From: CAYWBW01 sp964456745
Lineage (GTDB): Bacteria; Patescibacteriota; Gracilibacteria; GCA-2401425; JAJOLG01
Length of the DNA: 27,422 nt
Reading direction: 5' to 3'
NCBI GenBank assembly: GCA_964456745.1
Contig: CAYWBW010000026.1
Location: forward strand, 1-27,422
Below are positions 10,644 through 22,469 of the stretch, piece after piece. The translations under genes and the position numbers were made by a program. The notes beneath the pieces are model-generated. The model was not told the DNA's origin. It searched no databases and was given only the letters and a program-made list of their open reading frames with translations. The stretch's first letter is position 1, and each line of letters opens with the position of its first letter.

Positions 10644-12055
10644 TGGTAGATTTTAAAGAGTTATGGCTAGAAATACTTCAAGATATCTATCCGAAATTTA
10701 ACAGGTCATTTTTTATAACCTATTTCAAAAATTCAGCTATTTTATGAATCGAAGATTGAAAGCTAATTATATGAGTGCCTAGGCCAATGTATTTAAATTG
10801 GCATCTTGAGCATTCAAGTGATATTATATTTGAATCTGTAAAAAAAATTAATCCTAAAATAAATGATCTTATTTTTAACATAGATTGAACCCTGGAAAAC
10901 GATGATCTTAGGGCAGTAAGTATACTTGCCCATTTTCCAAGTAGATGAAAAAAACGTAAGCTTCCCTGAAAGCAACAAGTAAAACTTATAGATGGAATTA
11001 CATCAAAAATCTTAAATCCAAAATATAGATTGAATAATTTTGTCGTATGATCATCTTCATCCATGGCTCACGCTGCATCGACTGCTGTTGCTAAAAAACC
11101 AGGTTGAAAATACAATCCGTTTTTTTTATATTGAGATACATGACTTTGAAAAACCCATATATTGCAAGCCATTTGAAATGAAATTATTCTTGATAATCCA
11201 GAAGCAGTAGTTGTTTACATTGGTTCAGAAACTTTCACAAATGAAGTCGTTGAATGAATAAAAAAGCAAAATATGGATAAAATTAGAAAGAAATATAGAC
11301 AAGTAGATGTATTTATTATTGATGATATTCAATTTATAGCATGAAAAGAACGAACTATGGAGGAATTTTTTCATACATTTAATACTTTATATGAAGCTGA
11401 AAAGCAGATTGTTATTGCAGCAGATAGACCACCAAAAGAGTTACAATCTATGGAAAAAAGGCTGGTATCAAGATTTGAATCATGAATGACAGCCGACATA
11501 AAGATGCCTGATTATGAGACAAAGTTAGCAATATTGCACACAAAAGCACAAAATTGTTATTCAATGATTCCTTCAGATGTATTTGAATTTATTGCACTTA
11601 ATGTAGATTCATCTGTAAGAGAGTTAGAATGAGTTTTAATGCAAGTTGTTGCATCAATTGAACTTGAAAACCGTATACCAACACTTCAAGATATTTGAAA
11701 TCACATAAAGGAAATAAATAAAGATAAGAAGTTGGTATGATATGACCAGGAAAAACCAGTTTTAGTCAAAAGTATTGATGATGTAATAACTTATACAGCT
11801 AATTATTTTAACCTAACCGTAACTGAATTAGTTTGACCAAAAAGGACTAAAGATATTATGTATCCAAGACAATTAGCAATGTATATTTCAAGAGAAAACT
11901 TACATCAATGACTTTCTAAAATCGGTGAAGATTTCTGATGAAGAGATCATACTTCTGTGATGCATTCGATTAAGAAAATTGAAGAGCAGTTAAAATCAGA
12001 TCCAGTTGTAAAAAAAGATATTAAACTTCTTTATAAGGAGATGTGAATAATGTAA
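10643..12055 (+). CDS. dnaA: Chromosomal replication initiator DnaA
   Basis: This 470-aa AAA+ ATPase opens the replication origin. Domain I is at the N-terminus (FKELWLEILQDIYPKFN), followed by the linker. The AAA+ core has YNPFFLYGDTGLGKTH, with Walker A at residues 164-171, and Walker B in VDVFIIDDIQFIAGKERT, then EEFFHTFNTLYEA and the sensor region RLVSRFESGM. Domain IV holds the DNA-binding signature FGGRDHTSVMHSIKKIEE. Nearly all glycines are TGA. The CGA at 11351 encodes R237 of AGKERT, a conserved Arg. It starts at ATG 10643, overlapping the preceding stop. It ends 14 bp from the convergent eno stop. No dnaN follows and no TTATCCACA cluster flanks it, so the origin is not evident here. 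Confidence 0.97.
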
Positions 12056-12069
12056 GTTTTACTATTTTA

Positions 12070-13374
12070 CTACAAATCTTGCTTATATTTAGCGCTGGAT
12101 CATAACTTTTCTTCAATTCGAAGTAATTGATTATACTTAGATATTCTCTCTGATCTCGAAATTGATCAAGTTTTTATGAAACGAGATCAAACTCAGACTG
12201 CAAAGTCTGCTATGCTTGTATCTTCAGTCTCTCATGATCTGTGAGAAATTATGCATTTCATGTTATTTTCATATGCATAACCAATAGTTTTTATTGTTTC
12301 TGTGATAGATCAAATTTGATTGATTTTTATAAGTATTGAGTTGCATGCATTTTTTTCAACTCAAATCTTAAGTCTTTTAATATTTGTTACCAGAAGATCG
12401 TCTCACATAATCATTACCTTATCTCAGAGTTTGGAATTTAATTTCACCCAATCGTCCCACTGATCTTCTTGTAGTCAATCTTCTATGGAATAGATTGGAT
12501 ATTTTTCAACAATTTCTTGATAAAAACTAATAAGCTCATCTGCATCTAACATTTTTCAGTCTAATAAATATTTTCAATCTTTATACATCTCAGAAGCTGC
12601 AGCGTCAATTGCTAATTTTACCTTTCAGGTAAATCAACATTGATCAATAACATCTACAAGTAAATCAAATACAGCAAATGTATCTGTCGTAAATTCATCA
12701 ATAAATAGAGCAATTCATCATTCGTCTCAAACTGCTACTGATTTTCATCATTGTTTTACTATTTTTTGAAGTTTATGAAACATATCAGATGCCATAGCCA
12801 AGCTTTCGGAGTAAGTTTCTCAAAATGGCATTAGCATAAATTCTTGAATTGCTAGATTTGAATTAGCATGAGCTCATCAATTGATTACATTTACCATTGG
12901 AGTAGGAAGACAGTTTTTGTATTCTATTTTTCACTCTCATAATTGAAATTCAGCAATTTCAGTAAATCTTTCATGCAAAGCCATCCCTCTTTCTTTTGCA
13001 GAAAGTCTCGCAACTGCTAATGATACTGCTAGAATAGCATTAGCTCACAATTTTTCTTTATTTTCAGTTCAATCAAGATCTAGCATTATATTATCGATCT
13101 TAATTTGTCCTAGTATATCTACTCATATAAGAGCTGGTGCAATAACTTCATTAACATTGTGTATTGCTGTGCGAACATCTTTATCCATAAAATATGGATG
13201 ATCTTCATCTGATTTATCTCTTAATTCTAATGCTTCGTGTATTCAAGTAGATGCTCAAGATGGAACAATAGCTCTTTCCATGTGATTATCAGTTGCTATT
13301 TCAACTTCAACAGTTGGCCATCATCTTGAATCTAAAACTCTTCTTGCTTTTATTGACTTTATTTGTGGATTCAT
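12070..13374 (-). CDS. eno: Enolase
   Basis: Enolase converts 2-phosphoglycerate to phosphoenolpyruvate in glycolysis. This 434-aa protein matches the family length. Marks include the N-terminal IKSIKARRVLDSRGWPTVEV, the mobile loop SGASTGIHEALELRD, VNVINGGAHANSNLAIQEFM, GDEGGIAL with a metal/catalytic acid, YSIEDGLQEDQWDDW, the catalytic Lys in LIKINQIGS, and SHRSGETEDTSIAD. Its start, ATG 13374, is divergent from mtaB. It ends convergently with dnaA, leaving only 14 bp. Its presence shows that at least the lower half of glycolysis is retained. Confidence 0.97.
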
Positions 13375-13388
13375 TAGTTTGGAATAAA

Positions 13389-13412
13389 TTGATACTAATA
13401 TAAAAATATCAA
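13389..13412. promoter_or_regulatory. TTGATA / TATCAA inverted repeat between eno and mtaB
   Basis: TTGATA (13389-13394) and TATCAA (13407-13412) are exact inverted copies 12 bases apart, in the short region between the divergent eno and mtaB starts. The same TTGATAC core appears in the inverted repeat at 22438-22469. It could be an operator or part of promoters; in DNA this AT-rich, chance is also likely. Confidence 0.25.
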
Positions 13413-13457
13413 ATATTGATTCATTATCAAGAGTTAATATTATTTATTATAAATAAA

Positions 13458-14693
13458 GTGAAAAATTATAAATTATTTGGATGCAAGGTTAATAAGCATT
13501 ATATAGAAAAATGGTTAAATCATTTTGAAAAAAACAATAAATTATCAAAAAATGATTTTCTTATATCTTCATGTGTTGTTACCGATAAAGCTAAATCAAA
13601 ATGGATCAAAGAAGCTATAAAAGCCATTGAATCTTGAAACATGGTTTATATTACCTGATGTTGAAGCCTGCAGTTGTGAAAAGTTGTTTGATTATCTAAT
13701 TTTTACAAAACATATCCTGAATTAGAATCATACAAAGAATATATAAAACTTTTATGAGAAGCTCCAGTTGAAGAAAATGCAGATAATATATATAATGGTA
13801 ATTATACAAGAGTATTTACAAAAAAATTCATAGTAATACAAACTGGTTGTGATACAAATTGTAGTTTTTGTTTAACTATAAAAAAAAGATGAGCAAGTAA
13901 AAGTATCTGAAGTAAGGAGATTATTAAACAAATTAATGATTTTACTAATAGTTGATGAAAAGAAATTGTTTTAACTTGAATAAATTTAGCTGCTTGGTGA
14001 GCAACTAATACCAGAATTCCAAATAGCAATAAATTTGCAGATTTGTTAAATGAAATATTAAATAAAACTAAAATTAGAAGAATTAGAATATCAAGTCTTT
14101 GACCAGAATTTTTGAATGACAGAATATTTACATTATTTGAAAATGAACGAATTATGCCGCATTTTCACATTTCAATTCAGAGTTTTTCAAATAATGTTTT
14201 AAAAATGATGAACAGAAATTATAATTCTAACTTACTGGATAATGTCTTATTTAGAATAAGAAACTTAGATAGATCTGATAAGAAATATATTAGTATTTGA
14301 GCTGATATAATTGTATGATTCCCATGAGAAACTGAACATGATTTTAATACAACTTTTAATTGAATAGAAAAATTTTCTATAAACAAGTTACACATATTCC
14401 CCTATTCAAATCATGTTAAATGAGAATCCATTCCTTCTACAATGTTTAAAAATCAGATTCATATTAATACTATTAAAGAAAGAGAGAGAAGGCTTATAAT
14501 AAAATGAAATAGTATTCGTGAGCAATTTATCAACTTAAATAAGTTGGTAAAATGGGATATATTGTCTGAATGAAAAAAATGACTTACACCAAATTATATC
14601 CAAGTTAGACTTGATGACAAAGTGGTTAGGTGATCTATTTTAGAATGAGTCACAATCTGTGATTATTGATTTGATTTTCAGAAGATAAGATAA
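13458..14693 (+). CDS. mtaB: MtaB-type tRNA methylthiotransferase (radical SAM)
   Basis: Enzymes of this family attach a methylthio group to N6-threonylcarbamoyladenosine at position 37 of tRNAs, using two iron-sulfur clusters. The N-terminal domain has three cluster Cys in LFGCKVNKHY, ISSCVVTDKA and YITGCGSLQ. The radical SAM site is CDTNCSFC. Later marks are IVLTGINLAAWGA, RRIRISSLGPEF, MPHFHISIQS and GADIIVGFPGETEHDF. I prefer the GTG start at 13458, giving 411 aa, because it puts FGCKVN close to the N-terminus as in the family. TTG 13416, in the same frame, would add 14 residues. The C-terminal TRAM-like part is short. The CGA at 14148 falls on a family Arg position. The gene stops 6 bp before the giant convergent gene. 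MiaB is less likely, given the GCKVN form. Confidence 0.88.
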
Positions 14694-14699
14694 TTTATG

Positions 14700-17600
14700 T
14701 TACTCATCTCTAGTATTTTCAATAGTTCTAGAAGTAATAGCAGACATTTGTGCTCGTGTTACAAATCCTCATGGATCAATAGTTAAATTTGGATATCATT
14801 TAAGTATTCACTTAGCTGCTCAGTATAAGACATATTTTTCATACCAACTTCAATCAATTATATCTTTGTAATTATTTTCGTAAGTTCATGGGTTGTAATC
14901 TTTAGTCCCAGCAGCTTTAAGTATAACTTTTAATGCTTCTGCCCTGGTAACCTTGTCAAGTGGTCTAAAAGCTTTTTTAAACTTTCACTTATTTTCAATC
15001 GCATAAACTATATTATCTTCTGCATTTAGATATATACTTGTCCATTTTCACATTCTTCAGCTAATGTCTCTAAAATTATATTTTTCTTGATACTGTTTTA
15101 TCACGCTTCGGGTTTGGTCATCATAATCTCAAGTAATTTGTATATCATATCATAAGAATTTAAACATTTTTTGAATATTTCGGTTATTCTCGACAGATTC
15201 TATATAAGGATATTGAATGTATTCAAAGTCAGTTTTAACTTTGTAAGTTTTATCAATTAATCATTGTTTAGCAGCTTCAGCTAAATATGAGATATACCAT
15301 TGATCAAAATCAGTATCAGCATAATCAACACTCTCTTTATCTTCCTCACTTAGTTCTAAATTTATTCAGTATCAAAATGAATCTAATACAATTTTTACTA
15401 ATTCTGTTCTCGTAAGGTAGTCATCTGGCTTGAATTCCAATTTTCGAGATAATACTCATAACTTATAAAGCTCTTCAATATATGATTTTCACCAATGGTT
15501 GTCAATGTCTATAAAAGGCGTATAAATGACACTTTTTGCAATTGCACTTTCAATATCTTTTCTATACATTAATACATAAGTAGTCATATGATTTACTTCT
15601 ACTGATATCGTTTCTCAGCTGATATTTACAACTCTATTCGTATCCTCTAAAGTGTATTTTCAATTTTTATCTTTATAAGAATATACATCGATTTCATTTC
15701 TATTAACAACTGAGCTTATTCATTTTGTAGATAATGTGATTTTAATCGGTTTTGTGAAATATAGCGTGTTTCAATTCTCATCTCACATTTGCACTGCTCT
15801 TAAAGATGGAATCTCTCAGTGTAGCATTGGGATAGTATTTTTTGAAACTATAGTAGGTGGAACTAGTACTCCATTAAATATTTTTCAGTTTGAAAAATTT
15901 ATTTGAGTTTGTTTCTCTATTTCAGCATAATGATTACTTGTAGGATGAGTTATTCTAATTTCAGATGGAAGTATTCAGTTTATTACCTTTTTAAATCTTA
16001 AAGAATCTTTTGTGTCAATCTTTTTATAAGAATAGTTTGAAACATCACTACTTCAACGGCTGATACTTCTTGAACTATTAGATGATCAATATTCTGCTCT
16101 ATCAATGAATTTCAACTTAGTAGTATTTGATACTTCTTTGATATTTCAAACATTATCTCTAACTTGATAATAAACTGTCCTTGTTCAATAGAGATCAGAT
16201 AAAATCCAATCAATTTCGTTTTGACAAGGTTCCCACTCTGACCATTTGTCTGGGGTAGTTCAATCATTTGCGTATCGACAATCTCTTACTCAACTTTGTC
16301 AAAATCAGTTATCTGAAAATGTTAAAATTAATTTTGAATTACTATTAAATACATGTTCATTGTAAATCTCAATACTTGCTTCTGGTAATAGTGTATCGTT
16401 ATAGCAATTATAGCTTATATTTGTAACACGTGATGCATTATTTTTAGAACTTAGAATTAAATCTTCATAATCACAGGTTGCTCATGTTTCAACATTATAT
16501 ACGAGTGAATATGTTCATGTAATAGATCATGTTTGAAAAGATCCTGTATTATCGATTGGTTTATCTTCAAATTCTTTAGATCAATATACACTTGAAATGT
16601 CGGTTTCATAGTCCTCTGATTCTAATTCGAATGTAAAACTTCAGCCATCTGAATATTTAGTATTATGATATAAGTTAGTTCAGCTGTAAAATAAGAAATC
16701 AGATTCTTCAGTTATTTCTAAAACAGCAGTTGGTGGCAGGGTTTTATCTACAAATGTTAAATCGGTTCATGTCCAAGTCGCCGGATTTGCAACATTATCT
16801 GTAACATTGTATCTAAATTCGTGACATTTTCAGTGATCTGATAAGAAATCATATCAAGTTGCTGTTACTGACCCGGTAATATTGGTATCAACCCAATCTC
16901 ACCAGTTTCATCTACATGTATTTCATGTTAATATTTTCGTTCTGTAATCTACAGAGTAATTCTCATCAACTATGGAAAGTTCAGAAAGTGTGTCTAATCA
17001 TCTATCAACCTGCAATGGCATGGTGTTATAAGTTTCATATCAATCGGTATAAGTTATTGATCAACTATATGGAACAATAATATCTAATTGACATAATATC
17101 GTTCATGTAGAGCTAAGTAGGGCGTTATTTGTAAGTGATACATCAAATGATCATCAGTTGCAGTTAGATCATGTTTCAATTGAATAACTTATTGTATATG
17201 GTTCAGAATTTGATTGTGGACTATCTCAAAATTCAGTTGATCAAGAACTAGAGTAAATGGCAGATTCCATATCAGCAGATCACATCAATATATCCAAATC
17301 AGAATAATACATATTATTGTAGTACAATGTTCATGAAGAACTTTTATAATATACATAACTTGAACTTTCTGAAGTTTGTAATCATGATAGAAGTGGAGCT
17401 GTCAGATCAACCCTTGTAATTTGCGATCACGTAATTGTTACTAGATTTCAAACATTATCACTCAAGTTGTACCTAAAAGAGTAACAAAGAGCTCAAGTTG
17501 AATCGACTAAGTATGACGTTGAATCAGCAAATTCATTAACACCTGAGTCTATCCAAGCTCATGTAAAGCCTGCACAAGTATTTCAACTTAACAATGAACT

Positions 17601-20600
17601 TCTATATTCTAAACTATATTTTGAGTCATCTAATGATAATCAAGAATCGTCGTCAATTCATCTATTTATAGTAACCAATATTCAAGTATCTGTTTCATAT
17701 CAATTAGTATAAGTAAGTGATCATCAATAAGGACTAGTTGTATCTAAGAGACAATTTATAGATTCATTTGTAGTTAGTAAAGAATAATTCGTTGTAGTAG
17801 TAGATAATTGACCTGAACATGTACTTCAGTTTTCAATGCTATAATTTAACATACTTACTCACGTATTTACCAATGGATTTTCTCAAAAAGCAGAAGATCA
17901 ACTCAGTGAGTATATAGTAGAGTCAGGATCATTACTATCAATATCAAATGTAAAAGATTCTGTTAACGGTAAGTTATTGTTGTAATATAATGATTCTCAA
18001 GTTGTATTATAATACATATAATCTGAGTTTTCAGTTATTCCATAAGAATTTATAATTGGATTACTTGTATCTACTTTTATATTACATCACAAGCTTACTC
18101 ATGAGTTTGTAACATTATCTTCGGAATAATATCGATAATCATAACATCAAATTGCTAATCCGGTTTGACTTAAATCTGTATCTCTTATTGAGCCAATATC
18201 AGTATAGCTACTCATTGATATACAAGAATTTCATATTAATGATCAATTTCTTCTTTGAAATGTAGGCTTATCATTACTAACTCATGAAAGATCATCAGTT
18301 CAATATGATCAATTTACCGTATAGCCTCAGTCATTATTGTAATCACCAGGGCAAGTAATACTGATTCAATTTGGCATAGTGTTATCTACAATTACATTAA
18401 ATATTCAAGTTCAAAAGAGTCATGCATTATTTTCTCACAAAACTCATTGAGTTCATGTACTAATGTTTGTCGATCACGATATAGAATAATTGTAATTGTA
18501 TAAAGATATTCATGGTATTCATGCAACTACTCACGATTGTGAGAATCAGTTTCATAGGCTAGGATAATATACATTTTTAGTTTCACTTTCTGGATCATAT
18601 GCATAAGACTCAACGTCAATATTTTTATCTCATGCAGTTGTTCTGTAATATAATTCTTTATCTCACGATTCATAATATATAGCTTCCTCACTTCATGTTA
18701 TTGAATTTATGGATACTATCGGGATATTGGTATCTACCTTAAATTCATCTCATTGAATATCTGAGTAAGTAGTTAGATTTCCAACTTTGTCCTCAATAGA
18801 CCACTGATATTTATAACATAATGCTCATGTAATTCAACTATTATCCATGACTGTATTGGGTACTCATGTATATGCAACATCAAAAAATGATCAATATCAA
18901 TAACAAATATTTCATGATAAAGTTCAAGTTTGTCTGCTTAAACGTCTAGTGCTTGTGTCCAATCACACTCAGGAATCTATTCAATCATCAACTGATAAAA
19001 CGGGTTTTAAAGTATTTGAATTTAAATATTGTGTTACATAACTTATAGATCATGTTCAAGGAGACAGGTAATCATCTTCTACACTGAAATTACAATCTAT
19101 GGTAACATCATTATTTCAAGTAACAGTTGCAGAAAAAACTCAGGGAGTAAAAACTCAATCCCAAGTATATACTTGTGAACAAGTATCTGTTGTACAATCT
19201 CAAGATCAATCAAGTCAAAATCAAAGATCAGGAAAACTTATAGACTTTATTCATGCAACACTAGCAGATCATGTAATATTTACAATAAAACTTCATGAAA
19301 AATTTGAATTTAATGTATTAACCGGACCAACGCTAACTATTTGATACCCGCTTCAAGTGACTTCTTGTATCTCACATTGATCAATTCTAGCTGTTTGATT
19401 AGTAACCTTTGTAAGCAATGAACTTGTAAATGTAGTAGTGTTTCAAACAACATCTTTAACGGTATATCTAAATCTATAACATTCTCAATCTATTGAGCTT
19501 ATAGTATATCATGTCGAATTAGAAACTTCATTCACTCAAGCATCGATCCATGCTCATGTGTTACTACACTCTCAGTTATTTAGTGATCAGGTTTGTATTT
19601 CAAGTAAATAGTCAGAATTGTTTGATGATAAGGAGCTTACAGAATCTGTTCATCTATTTATTGCAACTCATAGTATGTAATCAGTTTCATATCAATTAGT
19701 ATGGCTAACTGATCATCAAATCGGACTTGATTGATCTAGTGTTATTGATTTTACAATGTCGTTAGTAATATTCTCAGAAGCATCTTTAAATCTTAGGTAT
19801 ACTTCTTTACTCGACTCACTTCAGCCTAGAATAACATGTCATGTATTAAATTGTGAAGCTCATGTGCACTGAGACCAGTTAGTTGGATTTGCAGTATTTC
19901 AAAATGCAAATGATATTGGTAAGCTTCAAGTAGATGTAGGTTCTTGTGCACAGATAATGTTTAATGTTACTCAAGTTGATGCTGTAAATCAAGATCAATT
20001 ATTGATTGTAAAGTCTCATGAATGTGGGCTTGTTCAGTCAATCCAAAATCATGAAGAGCTTGCAGTTGATCATGTCCAAGGATATCTGTCTGATACTGGA
20101 GTTACATTAAGTTTTAAATATTTGTTTTTGTCATTTGAGTCCAATATATGTGTTATACTAGTCTGTCATACAAGATCTGAATATGCTCAATCTATTACTG
20201 TTGAACTTTGCCATTGAAAATATGTTCAACTTTGATTATCTCCATCAGCATCATTATAATTGTATGATCATGTAATTGTGTATCATTCTATAGTAGTTCC
20301 AGTAATTGTAATTGATTGAGCAGTAGGTACTCACCTGAAATCACAATAATTATATGGTCAATATGTTGTATTTTCATAAAGAAGTAGAACATCATCTTCA
20401 CTTAAAACTTCTGAATAAATTCAAAAATCATCAATTTCTCAAATCAGAGAATTTCAAGTATTAAAACATCATCAAGAACATCATTGATTTTGTCATATTG
20501 ATATAATTCATGCATTATTTATAATATACGATGCGTTAATTGTTCAAGTAAATGACTTTATAGAATTTTTATACAGTTCTAATAGTCATGAAGTATTTTC

Positions 20601-22187
20601 CCAAGTAACGACTATTTGATGCCAATTGTTATCATTTATAGATATTCAAGTATCTATCTCAGTTCATTCTACTTTTATCTTTAAACTTGTTTGATCATAA
20701 ATTAAAAAATCTTCATTATTTCAAAATGAAGCAAATGACAAAAATGTTCAAGAATTAGTTGTATCTGATGTTTTTGCTAAAAAAGCTACAGAAATATTAT
20801 CTGTTGGAAACCCATCTATTGGATTTGTTCTAAGGAAATTTGATCAATCTAATGCAATGTTACCTGACAAGTATCCTCAGCTGGAATGCCATGTGCTTCA
20901 TGTGGATACATATATATTTCACTCTCAATAAGAATCATATGCTGTTGTTCAGGTTCATTCATCAAATCACCAATAGTATGCCATTCAGGTTAGAGCTCAA
21001 CTATTGTCAGCTATATCATCAGATCATGTAGGAATTTTTGTATCGAATTCCAGGTTTCTGATAAATGTTGGAATGTTTACGTTATTATTGTGTCATGGTC
21101 ATAATTTTCAATTTTCATTAAATCAAAATCATTTAACATCTCAGTCTTCAGTAATAATTAAAGAATATTCTGATCAAGCACTAATTTTGCTTACAGAGCT
21201 TTGTACATATGTAGGAATAATATAATCACTAGTAGCTCAATTTCATAATTGTCATTTATCTCATGATCACATTGTATACAAATCTCAATTAGTATCTAAA
21301 GCTAAAGAATGATTTTTTCATCAACTTATTGCTGACACTCAGGTCATAATTAATACAGGCAATGTTTGATTGCTATTATTTGTAATTCATAATTGGTATT
21401 TAATATTTCATCAAAATCAATAGAGTACTCAGGTAGTTGTTAGTGCTAGGGAATGATCGTCTCCTGCACTTATAGCACTAATTGATGACATTACTAATTT
21501 AGGATTAATAATTATATCATTACTTCAATCTCAAATTTCTCAAAATGCATTGTATCAAGATGTATATAAATCTCAGTTAGTTTTTAAAAACATAGAATGA
21601 TATTCACCAGCACTTACCGACTGAGCTCATGACATAACAAATACAAATGATCATGTATCATTTTGTGTTCAATCTCATAATTGTCATCACAAATTATATC
21701 ATGCACTGTAGACATCTCAATTCTGCTTGATAAGCAAAGTATGATTTACTCATCAATCTATATTTGATACTCAAGTCATGACTAATACAGGATTTGATGT
21801 AGGAGTATTATCATTAGTCACTATTCAATTTCATAACTGTCAAAATATATTCAATCAAGAAGTATAAACTTCTCAGCTTTGTAGCAAAAAGACAGAATGA
21901 TCAAAACCTCAGCTTATTTTTTCAACTCAACTCATGGAAAGTGTTGGAATTAACTTATTTTCAATTGTTCAATTTCATAACTGTCAATATGAATTTGATC
22001 AAACCAAATAAGCATCTCAATTCACATTTAAAAACATACTAAATGATCATCATGCACTTATGTCGGAAAAAACAGATTCTGAAAATTCAGCAAATACATT
22101 TCAAGTTTGAATATTTATTACTGTTTGAAAAAGTAGTATGCAAGCCAGTATCATCGATACCAACTTTTTTAATAATTTATTTTTCAT
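14700..22187 (-). CDS. Giant secreted surface protein: RCC1 propeller, LamG-like, Ig-like array, SLH wall anchor (2495 aa)
   Basis: A single uninterrupted frame runs from ATG 22187 to TAA 14700; I checked each line for TAA/TAG. A signal peptide spans residues 1-33 (cut after NVFA). Seven RCC1 repeats (about 40-385; GGQLGDG, FGQLGNG) form a whole beta-propeller. A LamG-like domain (about 395-600) runs from YYWGFDEGTGTTA to IDDFGIYSEVL. A long array of Ig-like modules follows (about 610-2030), with six copies of a FRYxxxDNVGN-like strand 650-670 bp apart and conserved Cys residues. The C-terminus has SLH (from about 2220, IDIDNHWGKSYIEEL), a peptidoglycan-binding-like stretch (about 2330-2375, FLGYDIQITGDYDDQTRSVI) and a second SLH (about 2405-2490, VTRAEALKVILKAAG). 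SLH and peptidoglycan-binding domains hold proteins to the wall. The build suggests an adhesin or host-contact protein, which is inference. LepB could process it. Confidence 0.93.
16100..20100 (-). repeat. Tandem Ig-like modules, period about 660 bp, six copies
   Basis: Anchors of the form FRYxxxDNVGN recur near 19455 (FRYTVKDVVGN), 18795 (YQWSIEDKVGN), 18125 (YDYRYYSEDNVTN), 17460 (FRYNLSDNVGN), 16800 (FRYNVTDNVAN) and 16150 (VYYQVRDNVGN). Spacing is 650-670 bp, or about 220 residues. A second anchor, NGYETD, occurs near 19685, 17640 and 17025, again about 660 bp or a multiple apart. A Cys a few residues before most first anchors (LCYSFRY, KCHEFRY, ECYRFRY), and NTCAG/NTCRG upstream, suggest disulfides. 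The copies are diverged in DNA, so this is an old duplication. Confidence 0.8.
21035..22082 (-). repeat. Seven RCC1-type repeats (beta-propeller blades)
   Basis: Each unit has the form (A/G)GxxHSxxLxxxGDxYxxGxNxxGQLGxG and spans about 44-53 residues. The units read in order: SAGGSFSMFLNVNGDAYLVG, GGFDHSVFLLQSGEVYTSG, GGVNHTLLIKQNGDVYSAG, AGEYHSMFLKTNGDLYTSG, AGDDHSLALTTTGVLYGFG, GGKNHSLALDTNGDLYTMG and AGSEYSLIITEDGDVKGFG. Seven units equal one complete RCC1 propeller. Such propellers are binding platforms. Most of the glycines that define them are TGA codons. Confidence 0.88.
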
Positions 22188-22290
22188 TTTTAATTTTTCT
22201 AAAACTTTTTAATGTTTCAATATATAATAGCTCAATTTAGTTAAAAAGTAAAGTTAATTTTATCAATTTTTCAAATTATATTTAAACTTT

Positions 22291-22343
22291 AATCTCATAA
22301 TTTTTTGATTAACTAAATGTAGATATTGAAAAAAAATGAGATT
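22291..22343. promoter_or_regulatory. Long AT-rich inverted repeat upstream of the giant gene
   Basis: AATCTCAT (22291-22298) and ATGAGATT (22336-22343) are exact inverted copies. The pairing extends inward through a T-run against an A-run, giving about 14 of 16 paired positions with a 21-nt loop. It lies about 105 bp before the giant gene's start. It could be a structured leader, an operator or a weak terminator of pnp. Confidence 0.35.
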
Positions 22344-22437
22344 ATTTCAAATTACTTCGCAGAGGCGTTGGATTGCAAAATCTACGTTAATATAAGAAAA
22401 TTATCTATGATTGTAAAATTAATTCTGTGTAAAGATT

Positions 22438-22469
22438 TTATTGATACGCGATCAATCACGTATCAATAA
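22438..22469. terminator. Perfect 11-bp inverted repeat just downstream of pnp
   Basis: TTATTGATACG (22438-22448) and CGTATCAATAA (22459-22469) pair perfectly around a 10-nt loop. The hairpin begins 15 bp after the pnp stop, where a terminator or 3' stabilising hairpin is expected. On the minus strand the following bases (AAATCTTTAC) are only weakly T-rich, so it may be a transcript-end protector or a bidirectional site rather than a classical intrinsic terminator. Confidence 0.5.

Noticed and set aside
13360..13372. DnaA-box-like TGTGGATTC near the eno start, and TTTTCCACA inside murG (about 8870)
   Set aside because: Single imperfect matches inside coding sequence, without clustering; they are explained by codons.
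15000..22000. The 7-kb stretch could be a decayed or non-coding region because only short fragments appear with the standard code
   Set aside because: With TGA as Gly a single frame is open for 2495 codons with coherent domains from signal peptide to SLH.
22318..22388. A tRNA-Cys-like anticodon arm (GGATTGCAAAATC) within a 70-base span closed by GTAGAT / ATCTAC
   Set aside because: No T-loop motif (TTCRA), no D-arm, and the arms do not assemble into a cloverleaf. The resemblance is limited to one short stretch.
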